From: UBA7803 sp034522075
GTDB lineage: Bacteria; Pseudomonadota; Gammaproteobacteria; Pseudomonadales; Azotimanducaceae
Direction of reading: 5' to 3'
DNA length: 64,000 nucleotides
NCBI GenBank assembly: GCA_034522075.1
Contig: JAXHLO010000014.1
Coordinates: forward strand, 1-64,000
Shown here: positions 37,111 to 46,293 of the stretch, piece after piece
Numbering within the stretch: position 1 is the first letter of the stretch
Layout of the letters: the number at the start of each line of letters is the position of its first letter
Translations under genes and position numbers: made by a program
Notes under the pieces: model-generated
What the model was told of the DNA's origin: nothing
Database searches by the model: none
Seen by the model: only the letters and a program-made list of their open reading frames with translations

Positions 37111-38394
37111 ATGATTCAGTCCATACGCGGTATGCGCGACGTGCTGCCGGAGGAAGCCCGGCGCTGGCGGGCGGCGGAGCAGCAGATCCGCGATGTCCTG
37201 CTGGCCTATGCCTATGAAGAGATTCACCTGCCGTTGCTCGAAGCTACGGAGCTGTTCAGCCGCGGGGTCGGTGAAGCCACCGACATCGTGGAAAAGGAAA
37301 TGTACACCCTCAAAGACCGGGACGGCGACAGCATCACCCTGCGTCCGGAGGGTACTGCCGGCTGCGTGCGCGCACTGCTGGAGCACGGGCTGCTGTTCAA
37401 CCAGACTCAGCGGGTGTTCTATGCGGGACCCATGTTTCGCTACGAGCGGCCGCAGAAGGGCCGCTACCGGCAGTTTTATCAGCTCGGTGCAGAAGCTTTC
37501 GGGCTGCCGGGGGCGGACATCGACGCCGAGCTCATCGCCATGTGCCGGGCCTTCTGGCAGCGCCTGGGGGTCGCGCCGCGGGTGCGCCTGGAAATCAATA
37601 CCCTGGGTTCGGCGGAATCCCGGGCCGCCTACCGGGAAGCTCTGGTGGCCTACCTGCAGCCGCACCGGGAAGCCCTGGACGCGGACAGCCAGCGGCGCCT
37701 GGAGCGCAATCCGCTGCGCATCCTCGATTCCAAGAATCAACAGACTCAGGCTGTGCTGGCAGAGGCCCCCAGGCTGCCGGAGTTCGTCGATGACGAGGGG
37801 CGTGCACACTTCGCTGCGCTGTGCGAACTGCTCGAAAGCCTGGACATCCCTTACGTGGTCAACCCGGGCCTGGTGCGCGGCCTCGATTACTACACCCATA
37901 CCGTGTTCGAGTGGATCACCGACGATCTGGGCGCTCAGGGCACGGTCTGTGCGGGCGGCCGCTACGATGGTCTGGTGGAACGTCTCGGCGGCCGGCCCAC
38001 ACCGGGCGCCGGCTTTGCCCTGGGACTCGAGCGGGTGATTCTGCTCTGCCAGGCGGTGCTGGCTGAGGCGGTGGAAGCGCGCGCGGGTGCCGACGTCTAT
38101 GTGTGCGTCATGGAGGCGCAGCAGCAGGCCTGGGCGCTGGAACTGGCGGATAAATTGCGGCAAGCGTTGCCAACGTTCAGAATCCGCACCCACGCTGGCG
38201 GCGGCAAGCTGAAGAACCAGATGAAGCGTGCCGATCAGAGCGGCGCGCAGTACGCCGTGGTCATCGGCGAGAACGAGGTGCGCGACGCGATGCCCAGCTT
38301 GAAACCGCTGCGCGAGGACCGCGCGCAGGAGAGCCTGAGCATCACCGGGCTCATCGAGCGCCTGCGCGAATCGGCCGCGGGGCTGGATTCGTGA
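37111..38394 (+). CDS. hisS: Histidyl-tRNA synthetase
   Basis: Class II synthetase, 427 residues. Motif 1 region IRGMRDVLPEEARRW; motif 2 GPMFRYERPQKGRYRQFYQ; histidine-binding signatures LVRGLDYYTHTVFEW and GGRYDGLVERLGG; motif 3 GFALGLERVIL. The C-terminal anticodon domain reads TGGGKLKNQMKRADQ-like (here HAGGGKLKNQMKRADQSGA). Directly follows rodZ and precedes yfgM. Confidence 0.96.
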   Translation: MIQSIRGMRDVLPEEARRWRAAEQQIRDVLLAYAYEEIHLPLLEATELFSRGVGEATDIVEKEMYTLKDRDGDSITLRPEGTAGCVRALLEHGLLFNQTQRVFYAGPMFRYERPQKGRYRQFYQLGAEAFGLPGADIDAELIAMCRAFWQRLGVAPRVRLEINTLGSAESRAAYREALVAYLQPHREALDADSQRRLERNPLRILDSKNQQTQAVLAEAPRLPEFVDDEGRAHFAALCELLESLDIPYVVNPGLVRGLDYYTHTVFEWITDDLGAQGTVCAGGRYDGLVERLGGRPTPGAGFALGLERVILLCQAVLAEAVEARAGADVYVCVMEAQQQAWALELADKLRQALPTFRIRTHAGGGKLKNQMKRADQSGAQYAVVIGENEVRDAMPSLKPLREDRAQESLSITGLIERLRESAAGLDS

Positions 38395-38422
38395 GGGCCG
38401 ATTCGAACAACAGGAGAAACCC

Positions 38423-39049
38423 GTGTCAGACTATCTGAGCGAGGAGGAGCAACTCGCGCGGTTGCGCGGCTGGTGGGAACGCAACGGTACCTACCTGATC
38501 ATCGGCGTCGTGCTGGTGGTTGCCGCCGTGGTGGGCTGGCGCTGGTATCAGAACCACCTGGAGGAGCGCGCACTGCGCGCTTCGGATCTGTACGCCGAGT
38601 TTCTCGCTGCCGACGACGCCGCGCGGCAGTCGCTGGGCGACGAGATCATCGCTGCCGGCAGCGGCACGGCATATCCAGCTTTCGTGCTGTATCACCGGGC
38701 GCAAGCGGCCGTGACCGCCGAGGATCCGGCTGCTGCCCAGGATGCCCTGCGCCAGGCCGTGGCGCTGGCCAGCGGCCGGGAGCTGGCGGATACTGCGCGC
38801 CTGCGCCTGGCCCGGGTGCTGTTTGCCGCCGACAGTGCCGATGAGGCACTGAAGGTTCTCAATGAAATCCGCGCCGCTGGATTCCTCAGCCTGGCGGCGG
38901 AGCTCAAGGGTGATATTCACTTGTCCCGGGGCGAGCGCGCCCTGGCTCATCAGTCATACGTTGCCGCCAGGTCCCATGGGTCCGGCGAACAGCAGCGCCC
39001 GGTTCTGGAGATGAAGATTGCAGATACTGCCGACACGAGCGATTCGTAG
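38423..39049 (+). CDS. yfgM: Ancillary SecYEG translocon subunit YfgM
   Basis: Single-span membrane protein with a periplasmic TPR-like domain, associated with SecYEG and PpiD. 208 residues. N-terminus SDYLSEEEQLARLRGWWERN, then the span YLIIGVVLVVAAVVGWRWY, then helical repeats. GTG start at 38423 with AGGAGA about 9 bases upstream. The 3' end overlaps bamB by 32 bases. Confidence 0.9.
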   Translation: MSDYLSEEEQLARLRGWWERNGTYLIIGVVLVVAAVVGWRWYQNHLEERALRASDLYAEFLAADDAARQSLGDEIIAAGSGTAYPAFVLYHRAQAAVTAEDPAAAQDALRQAVALASGRELADTARLRLARVLFAADSADEALKVLNEIRAAGFLSLAAELKGDIHLSRGERALAHQSYVAARSHGSGEQQRPVLEMKIADTADTSDS

Positions 39050-40265
39050 CTTCACGCTGGTGCTCGGGGCCGCCCTGGTCTCCGGATGCAGTTGGTTTTC
39101 CTGGTTGCCCTTCGTCGACGGCCCGGCGCAGGAGAGCAAGCGCGAGCCTGCCCGGCTGGAACGCTTCGACGAGGAAGTACGCCTGCAGCGCGAGTGGTCA
39201 GCGAAGATCGGTGACGGTCTGGGTAAGAAGCTGCTGCGCCTGCGTCCCGCCGTGGGCGCCGACCGCATCTACGCCGCTGACGGCTACGGTCTGGTGGAAG
39301 CCCGCGACCGCTTCACCGGCGAGCGCCAGTGGCGCACGCGCATTGGTGAGGACCCCACGGGCTTTCTGAGCTCCCTGAACATCCTCGACCGCAGCGATCC
39401 GAGTTTTGTCACCGGTGGTGTCGGCTTCGCCCACGGCTACGTGCTGCTGGGGACCGCCCACGGTCAGGTGATCGCCCTGTCTGCGGGCGATGGCGAAGAA
39501 GTCTGGCGGGTCACGGTGGGCAGCGAAGTGGTGGCGCCGCCGGTGGGCGGCGAAGATCTGGTGTTCGTGCGCACCATCGACGGGCGCCTGCTGGCGCTGG
39601 AACGGGCGGACGGCTCCGTGCGCTGGAGTTTCGACAACCCGGTGCCGGTATTGAGCCTGCGCGGAACGGGCACGCCGGTGTATGCCAACGGCATCGTCTA
39701 TGCCGGCTTTGCCAATGGGATGGTCTCGGCGGTGCGCGCCGAGAACGGCGAGCCGGTCTGGCAGCATCGCGTCATGCTGCCCGAGGGCCGCTCCGAACTC
39801 GACCGTATGGTGGACGTGGACAGCACGCCTCTGCTGTCCGGGGGCGTGCTCTACGTCGTGGCTTATCAGGGCAGGTTGAAAGCCCTGCGTGCCAGCGACG
39901 GCACCCTGCTCTGGGAGCAGGAGATGTCCAGCTATCTGGATCTGGCCACCGGCTACGGCCAGATCTACGTGGTCACCGAGGACGACGAACTGGTGGCCAT
40001 CGATGAGCGCACGGCCGACGAAGTCTGGCGTCAGGAGGGGTTGTTCCTGCGCAAGCTGTCGGCGCCCATCGCCTTCGGCAACTACGTGGTGATGGGGGAC
40101 GAAGACGGCTACCTGCACGTTCTCGCGCAAAGCGACGGACGCTTTCTCGGCCGCACGCGGGTGGACCGCAAAGGCATCCGCAGCCGGGCCGTTCAGGCGG
40201 ACGGGCTGACCTACGTGCTGGGCAATTCCGGGGTTCTGCGGGCCATCAATATCGAGCCGAGGTAA
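39018..40265 (+). CDS. bamB: Outer membrane assembly lipoprotein BamB
   Basis: Eight-bladed PQQ-type beta-propeller of the BAM complex. 415 residues. Signal peptide with lipobox GAALVSGCSW. Propeller repeats are visible as GLVEARDRFTGERQWRTRIG, GDGEEVWRVTVGSEVVAPP, ALERADGSVRWSFDN and DERTADEVWRQEG. TTG at 39018 is accepted as start because GGAG lies seven bases upstream and it gives a complete signal peptide; the gene begins inside yfgM. der follows by six bases. Confidence 0.93.
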   Translation: MQILPTRAIRSFTLVLGAALVSGCSWFSWLPFVDGPAQESKREPARLERFDEEVRLQREWSAKIGDGLGKKLLRLRPAVGADRIYAADGYGLVEARDRFTGERQWRTRIGEDPTGFLSSLNILDRSDPSFVTGGVGFAHGYVLLGTAHGQVIALSAGDGEEVWRVTVGSEVVAPPVGGEDLVFVRTIDGRLLALERADGSVRWSFDNPVPVLSLRGTGTPVYANGIVYAGFANGMVSAVRAENGEPVWQHRVMLPEGRSELDRMVDVDSTPLLSGGVLYVVAYQGRLKALRASDGTLLWEQEMSSYLDLATGYGQIYVVTEDDELVAIDERTADEVWRQEGLFLRKLSAPIAFGNYVVMGDEDGYLHVLAQSDGRFLGRTRVDRKGIRSRAVQADGLTYVLGNSGVLRAINIEPR

Positions 40266-40271
40266 GCCGCC

Positions 40272-41681
40272 ATGCTGCCGACCGTCGCCCTGGTCGGTCG
40301 CCCCAACGTGGGTAAATCGACGCTGTTCAACCGCCTTGCCCGGGGCCGTGACGCCCTGGTAGCCGACGTGCCCGGGCTCACCCGGGATCGCCGCTACGGC
40401 CGGGCTGCCCTGGGCGATGTCACCTGCACACTCATCGACACCGGGGGCCTGCTCGGTGACGACGGCGAGCTCACCGCGGCCATGGAGCATCAGGCTGAGC
40501 TGGCCATGGACGAGGCCGACCTGGTCGCCTTACTGGTGGATGCGCGCAGCGGACTGACCCCCCACGATGAAGAGATCGCCACCCGCCTGCGACGCAATGA
40601 CCGGCGCGTGATGCTGGTGGTCAACAAGATGGATGGCATCAGTGAGGCGGACGCCATCGCCGAATTTGCCGGGCTCGGTTTCGACGACATGCTGCTGGTG
40701 GCGGCCGCCCACGGGCGCGGCATGGATACGTTGAGTGAACGGCTGGCGGAGCTGCTGGAACCGTTTGCCGACGCCGGCGGCGTCGCGGAATCCGCCGCAG
40801 ACGACGACGCTGTGCGGGTGGCGGTCATCGGCCGGCCCAATGTGGGCAAATCCACCCTGATCAACCGCCTGCTCGGAGAAGAACGTCAGGTCGTCTTCGA
40901 CGAGCCGGGCACGACCCGCGACGCCATCGACATTCCCTTCGAGCGCGACGGCACCCGTTTCGTCCTCATCGACACGGCCGGGGTGCGCCGCCGCGGCCGG
41001 GTTGAGGCCGTGGTGGAGAAGTTCTCCGTGGTGAAGACCCTGCAGGCCGTCGAGCGCGCGCACGTGGTGATTCTGGTGCTCGATGCCCGTGAGGGCCTGG
41101 TGGACCAGGACCTGCACCTGCTGAGCTATGCCGCCGAGGCGGGCTCGGCTCTGGTGGTGGCGCTGAACAAATGGGATGGCCTGAGCAGCGATGAACGGGC
41201 CCGCAATCTGCAGGTGCTGGACCGCCGCCTGCGTTTTGCGCCGTGGTTACCGGTGCGCCGGATCTCCGCCCTGCACGGTACCGGCGTGGGCAACCTGCTG
41301 GGTACGGTGATGCAGGTTTACGCGGCCGGCGAGCTGGATGTGGGTACTTCGTATCTGACCCGGATTCTGGAGGGTCTGGTGCAGGCCCATGCACCGCCCA
41401 TGGTGCACGGCCGGCCCATCAAGCTGCGCTTTGCCCACAAGGCCGGCTCCCATCCGCCGCGCATCGTCATTCACGGCAATCAGACTTCTGCCGTACCCGC
41501 CAGCTACGTGCGTTACCTGGAGAATGGTTTCCGGGAAGCACTGGATCTGGTGGGTACACCCGTGAAGATCGAGTTGCGTACTGGTGAGAACCCCTTCGCC
41601 GGGCGCCGCAACACCCTCACGCCGCGTCAGGAGAAGCGGCGCAAGCGTATGGTCCGCCATCACAAGACGAAAAAGCGCTGA
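40272..41681 (+). CDS. der: Ribosome-assembly GTPase Der (EngA)
   Basis: Tandem-GTPase required for 50S maturation. 469 residues. First G domain: VGRPNVGKSTLFNRL, DTGGLL, NKMD. Second: IGRPNVGKSTLINRL, DTAGVRRRG, NKWD. The KH-like C-terminal domain has MVHGRPIKLRFAHKAG and HGNQTSAVPASYVRYLEN, with a basic tail ending RHHKTKKR. Convergent with xseA three bases later. Confidence 0.97.
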   Translation: MLPTVALVGRPNVGKSTLFNRLARGRDALVADVPGLTRDRRYGRAALGDVTCTLIDTGGLLGDDGELTAAMEHQAELAMDEADLVALLVDARSGLTPHDEEIATRLRRNDRRVMLVVNKMDGISEADAIAEFAGLGFDDMLLVAAAHGRGMDTLSERLAELLEPFADAGGVAESAADDDAVRVAVIGRPNVGKSTLINRLLGEERQVVFDEPGTTRDAIDIPFERDGTRFVLIDTAGVRRRGRVEAVVEKFSVVKTLQAVERAHVVILVLDAREGLVDQDLHLLSYAAEAGSALVVALNKWDGLSSDERARNLQVLDRRLRFAPWLPVRRISALHGTGVGNLLGTVMQVYAAGELDVGTSYLTRILEGLVQAHAPPMVHGRPIKLRFAHKAGSHPPRIVIHGNQTSAVPASYVRYLENGFREALDLVGTPVKIELRTGENPFAGRRNTLTPRQEKRRKRMVRHHKTKKR

Positions 41682-41684
41682 GCA

Positions 41685-42932
41685 TTACGCGTCCGGCAGT
41701 CTGGGCAGCCGGTTGTCGTCGTCCACGCTTTCTACCCGCACGTCCAGCGCACCATCGTGCAGGTGGGCCGTCAGCGTTTCCCCGGCCCGGGTATCTGCTG
41801 CCGACGTCACCGGTTGGCGCCTGCCGCCCGCCGCCCGGGTGAGCACCGTATAACCACGACCCAGAGTCGCCAGCGGGCTCACGGCCTGCAGAGTACGCGC
41901 CGCCGCGCTCGCCCTGGCGGATTGGGCGGTCAGGTTTCTACCCACGGCGCCGCGCAGCGCCGCATCCACACGGCGCAGGCGCTCGAGGTGCTGAGCGATC
42001 TGCTGCGCCGGGCGCAGCAGAGCCAGGTTGCGCTGCAGCGCCGCCAGGCTGCGCTGCCGCCGCTCCAGCCCATAGTCCATGCCGCGCTGCAGTCGTTCGT
42101 TCAGGCGCTGCAGGTGCGTGAGGAAATCGGCCTGGTCCGGGGTAATGAGTTCCGCGCCCGCCGACGGTGTGGGTGCCCGCAGGTCGGCGACGAAGTCGGT
42201 GATGGTGAAGTCGGTCTGGTGGCCCACCGCCGACACGGTGGGTACGGGGCAGGCGGCCAGCGCCCGTGCCACGGACTCGAGATTGAAGGTCCACAGATCC
42301 TCCAGGGAGCCGCCGCGGCGGGTGATCAGCACGACGTCCGCAGCCGCGGCGGGCACGCGGGACAGGGCGTCGAGTACCTCGGCTTCGGCGTTGTCGCCCT
42401 GCACCGCGACGGGCAGCAGGATCACCTCGAGAACGGGAAAGCGCCGGGCGATCACGTGCAGTACGTCGCGCAGGGCGGCGCCGCTGGCCGAGGAAATGAC
42501 AGCCAGGCGCCGCGGCAGGGCGGGCAACGGGCGCTTGCGTTCCGGGGCGAACAGCCCTTCGCCCTCGAGGCGCGCCTTGAGGGCCTCGAAGGCGGCGCGC
42601 AGGGCGCCTTCGCCGGCGGGTTCGAGGTGGTCGGCGATGAGCTGGAAGTCGCCGCGCGGTTCATAGAAGCTGACCCGGCCGCGCAGCAGCACCTGAGTGC
42701 CGTCCCGCGGCGTGAAGCGCACGGCGCGGTTGCGGCCGGCGAACATGGCGCAGCGCAGTTGCGCCGTGTCGTCTTTCAAGGTGAAGTACCAGTGGCCGGA
42801 CGCGGGTTTGCGGAAGTTGGAAACCTCGCCTTCCACCCACACCATGGGGAAGTGCTCTTCCACCAGCAGTCGTGCCGCCCGGGCCAGGGCGCTGACGCTC
42901 AGTACCGGATGGTGTTGTGATCGGTCGAGCAT
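41685..42932 (-). CDS. xseA: Exodeoxyribonuclease VII large subunit
   Basis: Single-strand exonuclease subunit. 415 residues. N-terminal OB fold (VWVEGEVSNFRKPASGHWYF, LKDDTAQLRCAMF); catalytic core with ISSASGAALRDVLHV, VVLITRRGGSLEDLWTFN and VSAVGHQTDFTITDFVADLR; coiled-coil C-terminus ending with LGRGYTVLTR. Start at 42932 (MLDRSQHHPVLSVS); a GTG at 42947 would add five codons. Divergent from guaB with a clear guaB promoter between them. Confidence 0.95.
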   Translation of the reverse strand: MLDRSQHHPVLSVSALARAARLLVEEHFPMVWVEGEVSNFRKPASGHWYFTLKDDTAQLRCAMFAGRNRAVRFTPRDGTQVLLRGRVSFYEPRGDFQLIADHLEPAGEGALRAAFEALKARLEGEGLFAPERKRPLPALPRRLAVISSASGAALRDVLHVIARRFPVLEVILLPVAVQGDNAEAEVLDALSRVPAAAADVVLITRRGGSLEDLWTFNLESVARALAACPVPTVSAVGHQTDFTITDFVADLRAPTPSAGAELITPDQADFLTHLQRLNERLQRGMDYGLERRQRSLAALQRNLALLRPAQQIAQHLERLRRVDAALRGAVGRNLTAQSARASAAARTLQAVSPLATLGRGYTVLTRAAGGRRQPVTSAADTRAGETLTAHLHDGALDVRVESVDDDNRLPRLPDA

Positions 42933-42952
42933 GCGGCGAGTGTACACGACGA

Positions 42953-42981
42953 TTTACAAGGGCCAAGGGCGCCGGTAAAAT
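42953..42981 (+). promoter_or_regulatory. Sigma-70 promoter of guaB-guaA
   Basis: TTTACA (42953-42958) and TAAAAT (42976-42981) are spaced by exactly 17 bases. Each hexamer has five of six consensus bases. The guaB ATG lies 21 bases after the -10, with a GGAG site in between. Confidence 0.7.
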
Positions 42982-43002
42982 CTCGGTTTTGCGGAGTCCT
43001 AA

Positions 43003-44472
43003 ATGTTGCGTATTGCCCAGGACGCGCTCACGTTCGACGACGTACTGCTCCTCCCCGCTTATTCCCAGGTCCTGCCGTCCGAAGTTTCCCTGGAGACGCG
43101 CCTGACCCGGAATATCACGCTGAACATTCCGCTCATGTCCGCCGCCATGGATACGGTCACCGAGGCGCGCCTGGCCATTGCCCTGGCCCAGGAAGGCGGC
43201 ATCGGTATCGTGCACAAAAACATGAGCATCGAGGCGCAGGCACGGGAAGTGCGCGCGGTGAAAAAATTCGAAAGCGGTATCATCCGCGACCCCATCACCA
43301 TTCACCCCGACCGCACGGTGGCTGATCTCATCGAGCTCACCATGGAGAACAAAATCTCCGGCGTGCCGGTGGTGGAGGGACATGCCCTGGTGGGCATCAT
43401 CACCAGCCGCGACGTGCGCTTCGAGCGGCGCATGGATGCCACCATCCGCGAAGTGATGACCCCGAAGGAAAAACTGGTGACCGCCGGCGAGGGTGCCACC
43501 TTCGAGGAGATCACCGACATCCTGCACCGCCACCGTATCGAGAAGGTGCTGCTGGTCAACGATGCCTTCGAGTTGAAGGGCATGGTCACGGTGAAAGACA
43601 TCAACAAGGCCCGCGCCTTCCCCAATGCCTGTAAAGATCCCCAGGGTTCCCTGCGGGTGGGCGCTGGAGTCGGCACCGGCGATGAAACTGACGAGCGGGT
43701 GCGGGCGCTGGTGGAAGCCGGCGTCGACGTGCTGGTGGTGGATACTGCGCACGGTCATTCCTCGCGGGTGCTGGAACGCGTCAAGTGGGTGCGCCGCAGC
43801 TATCCCGATATCAGTGTCATCGCCGGTAACGTGGGCACTGCAGCGGGCGCGGAAGCGCTCATCGAAGCCGGCGTGGATGCCATCAAGGTGGGCATCGGCC
43901 CCGGTTCCATCTGCACCACGCGCATCGTCTCCGGCATCGGCGTGCCGCAGATCACCGCCATCTCCGACGCCGTGAGCGTGGCGGACAAAGCGGGAATTCC
44001 CGTCATCGCCGACGGCGGCATCCGCTATTCCGGCGACATTGCCAAGGCCATCGCCGCCGGTGCCAGTGTGGTGATGGTGGGCGGTCTGCTGGCCGGCACC
44101 GATGAAGCTCCGGGCGAAGTGGAACTGTATCAGGGCCGCACCTACAAGGCTTATCGAGGCATGGGCTCGCTGGGCGCCATGGGCGGCAGTCACGGCTCCA
44201 GCGATCGCTATTTCCAGGAGCCGGAGCGCGACACCGGCAAACTGGTGCCGGAAGGCATCGAGGGCCGTGTACCGTACCGCGGGCCGGTGAGTCCCATCGT
44301 CAGCCAGCTCATGGGCGGGCTGCGGGCGTCCATGGGCTATACCGGCTCGCCGGACATTGCGACCATGCGCACCCGGCCCGAGTTCGTCCGCGTCAGCAGC
44401 GCCAGCATTGAGGAAGGCCACGTCCACGACGTTTCCATCACCAAGGAAGCGCCCAACTATCCGTTGCGCTGA
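43003..44472 (+). CDS. guaB: Inosine-5'-monophosphate dehydrogenase
   Basis: Rate-limiting step of GMP synthesis, IMP to XMP with NAD. 489 residues. Barrel domain start ALTFDDVLLLPAYSQVLPS; two CBS domains inserted (about residues 90-205: PITIHPDRTVADLIELTMEN region and GVPVVEG, HRIEKVLLVND); catalytic Cys in GIGPGSICTTR; flap and K-loop MGSLGAMGGSHGSSDRYFQ. First gene of guaBA; guaA follows 12 bases later. Confidence 0.97.
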   Translation: MLRIAQDALTFDDVLLLPAYSQVLPSEVSLETRLTRNITLNIPLMSAAMDTVTEARLAIALAQEGGIGIVHKNMSIEAQAREVRAVKKFESGIIRDPITIHPDRTVADLIELTMENKISGVPVVEGHALVGIITSRDVRFERRMDATIREVMTPKEKLVTAGEGATFEEITDILHRHRIEKVLLVNDAFELKGMVTVKDINKARAFPNACKDPQGSLRVGAGVGTGDETDERVRALVEAGVDVLVVDTAHGHSSRVLERVKWVRRSYPDISVIAGNVGTAAGAEALIEAGVDAIKVGIGPGSICTTRIVSGIGVPQITAISDAVSVADKAGIPVIADGGIRYSGDIAKAIAAGASVVMVGGLLAGTDEAPGEVELYQGRTYKAYRGMGSLGAMGGSHGSSDRYFQEPERDTGKLVPEGIEGRVPYRGPVSPIVSQLMGGLRASMGYTGSPDIATMRTRPEFVRVSSASIEEGHVHDVSITKEAPNYPLR

Positions 44473-44484
44473 CGGCAGCCTTTG

Positions 44485-46066
44485 GTGAACGCAACGACGG
44501 ATACGCTGCACGATCAGAAGATCCTGATCGTCGACTTCGGGTCGCAATACACCCAGCTCATCGCCCGCCGGGTGCGGGAAGCGGGCGTGTACTGTGAGAT
44601 TCACCCGTTCGACGCTCCCGAGCCGTTCATTCGCGAGTTTGCGCCCCGCGGAGTCATCCTGTCCGGCGGTCCGGAGAGCGTGACGGCCGCGCACACGCCG
44701 CGCATTCCCGCTGTGATCTTCGAGCTCGGCGTACCGGTGCTCGGCATCTGCTACGGCATGCAGGCCATGGCGGCCCAGCTCGGCGGTGCCGTGGCGGGTT
44801 CCAATCAGCGCGAATTCGGCCATGCAGTGATCGACGTGAGCGCCGACAGTGTGTTTCTTGCCCCGGTGAACGACGGGGCCGGGGGCGATCTGCCGGTGTG
44901 GATGAGCCACGGCGACAAAGTGGTGGAGCCGCCGCCAGGCTTCGTCGTCAGCGCCCGTACCGCTTCAGCGCCCATCGCTGCCATGGAGCATGCCGAGCGA
45001 AGGCTGTACGGCGTGCAGTTCCATCCCGAAGTGACCCACACCCGTCAGGGCCAGGACATCATTCACCACTTTGCGCGTAACCTGTGCGGCTGCGACGGCC
45101 TGTGGACGGCGGCCAACATCGTTGACGACGCCATTGCTGCCGTGCGGGAGCAGGTGGGAGAGGACCGGGTGGTCCTGGGGCTGTCCGGCGGGGTGGATTC
45201 CAGCGTGGTGGCGGCCCTGCTGTCCCGGGCCATCGGCGAGCAGCTCACCTGCGTGTTCGTCGACAACGGCCTGCTGCGCAAGGATGAGCGTGCTCAGGTG
45301 GAAGCAGCCTTCGCGCCATCCAATGCATTGAATCTGAACCTGGTGGTGGTGGAGGCCGAGGCGGAGTTCCTCATGCTTCTGGCCGGCCACGACGATCCGG
45401 AAGCGAAGCGCAAGATCATCGGCAACACGTTCATCGACGTGTTCGATCGCGAGGCACACCGCATTACCGGCGTGCGCTGGCTGGCCCAGGGCACCATCTA
45501 TCCGGACGTCATCGAATCCGCTGCCAGCAAGTTCGGCAAGGCTCATGTGATCAAGTCTCACCACAACGTGGGTGGTCTGCCGGAGCGCATGCAGCTCAAG
45601 CTGGTGGAGCCGTTGCGGGAACTGTTCAAGGACGAAGTACGCCGCATCGGGCTGTATCTGGGGCTGCCGCGCGAGTTGGTGAACCGTCATCCGTTCCCGG
45701 GGCCCGGTCTGGGCGTACGGGTGCTCGGCGAGGTCACCAAGGAGCGCTGCGACATCCTGCGCGAGGCCGACGCCGTGTTCCTCGAGGAACTGCGCCGGGC
45801 CGGCTACTACGACCGGGTGAGTCAGGCCTTCGCCGTTTATCTGCCGGTGCAGTCCGGTGGGGTCGTCGGCGATGCACGCCGTTATGCCGACGTGATCGCC
45901 CTGCGTGCGGTGGAGACCGTGGACTTCATGACCGCCCGCTGGGCCGCATCTGCCCTACGAGTTCCTGGAACACGTCTCCGGGCGCATCATCAACGAGATC
46001 GAAGGCGTCTGCCGCGTGGTCTACGACATCTCCAGCAAGCCGCCCGCGACCATCGAGTGGGAGTAG
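44485..46066 (+). CDS. guaA: GMP synthase (glutamine-hydrolysing), frame break near 3' end
   Basis: Converts XMP to GMP. N-terminal glutaminase domain: Cys in VLGICYGMQAMA, His/Glu in YGVQFHPEVTHT. ATP pyrophosphatase P-loop LGLSGGVDSSVVAALL; dimer domain with HPFPGPGLGVRVLGE. The frame breaks near 45947 after DFMTARWA, where one extra G appears. In the next frame the normal C-terminus HLPYEFLEHVSGRI to PPATIEWE follows, ending at TAG 46064-46066. Because guaA is normally needed for growth without guanine, an error is likely. GTG 44485 is taken as start; TTG 44482 is adjacent. The 3' end is the island attachment site. Confidence 0.93.
46052..46066. other. attL: island attachment repeat in guaA 3' end
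   Basis: ATCGAGTGGGAGTAG is the last 15 bases of guaA. ATCGAGCGGGAGTGA at 60747-60761 matches it at 12 of 15 positions, 12 of the first 13. The guaA 3' end is a known genomic-island integration target. Confidence 0.7.
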
Positions 46067-46272
46067 CGTTTGTTCAATGTAATCACGCATGAACTGGCGT
46101 GTTTTCTGTGACGGTGTTATATCTTCCTGTTCTGTAGTCATTGATCACGGCAAGCAGCGAATCCTGGTGTACTTGTGTGGGTTTCTGCGAACGCTTGCGG
46201 ACTTCGCAGGTCAGCCGGATCACATTCCACTCTCTCCTGGCCATTCCTCGCTCCGACCTCGCTCCCTGAAAC
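46067..46272. other. Left end of island, no recognised gene
   Basis: 206 bases between guaA and the IS66-family element. The only open frame with start and stop on the minus strand is 46083-46244 (53 codons; starts MARREWNVIRLTCEVRKRSQ, ends TPVHA), with no match I recognise; it is open upstream to the IS boundary and may be a fragment cut by the insertion. TTGCGGACTTCG (46195-46206) recurs as its reverse complement at 48671-48682, beyond the IS element. Confidence 0.4.
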
Positions 46273-46293
46273 GTAAGCGCCCGTTCTACGGCG

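Noticed and set aside
42661..44910. Long open frame of 749 codons on the minus strand opposite guaB and the start of guaA
   Set aside because: It lies antisense to guaB, which is fully supported by motifs, and its His/Gly/Ala-rich product is typical of a high-GC shadow frame.
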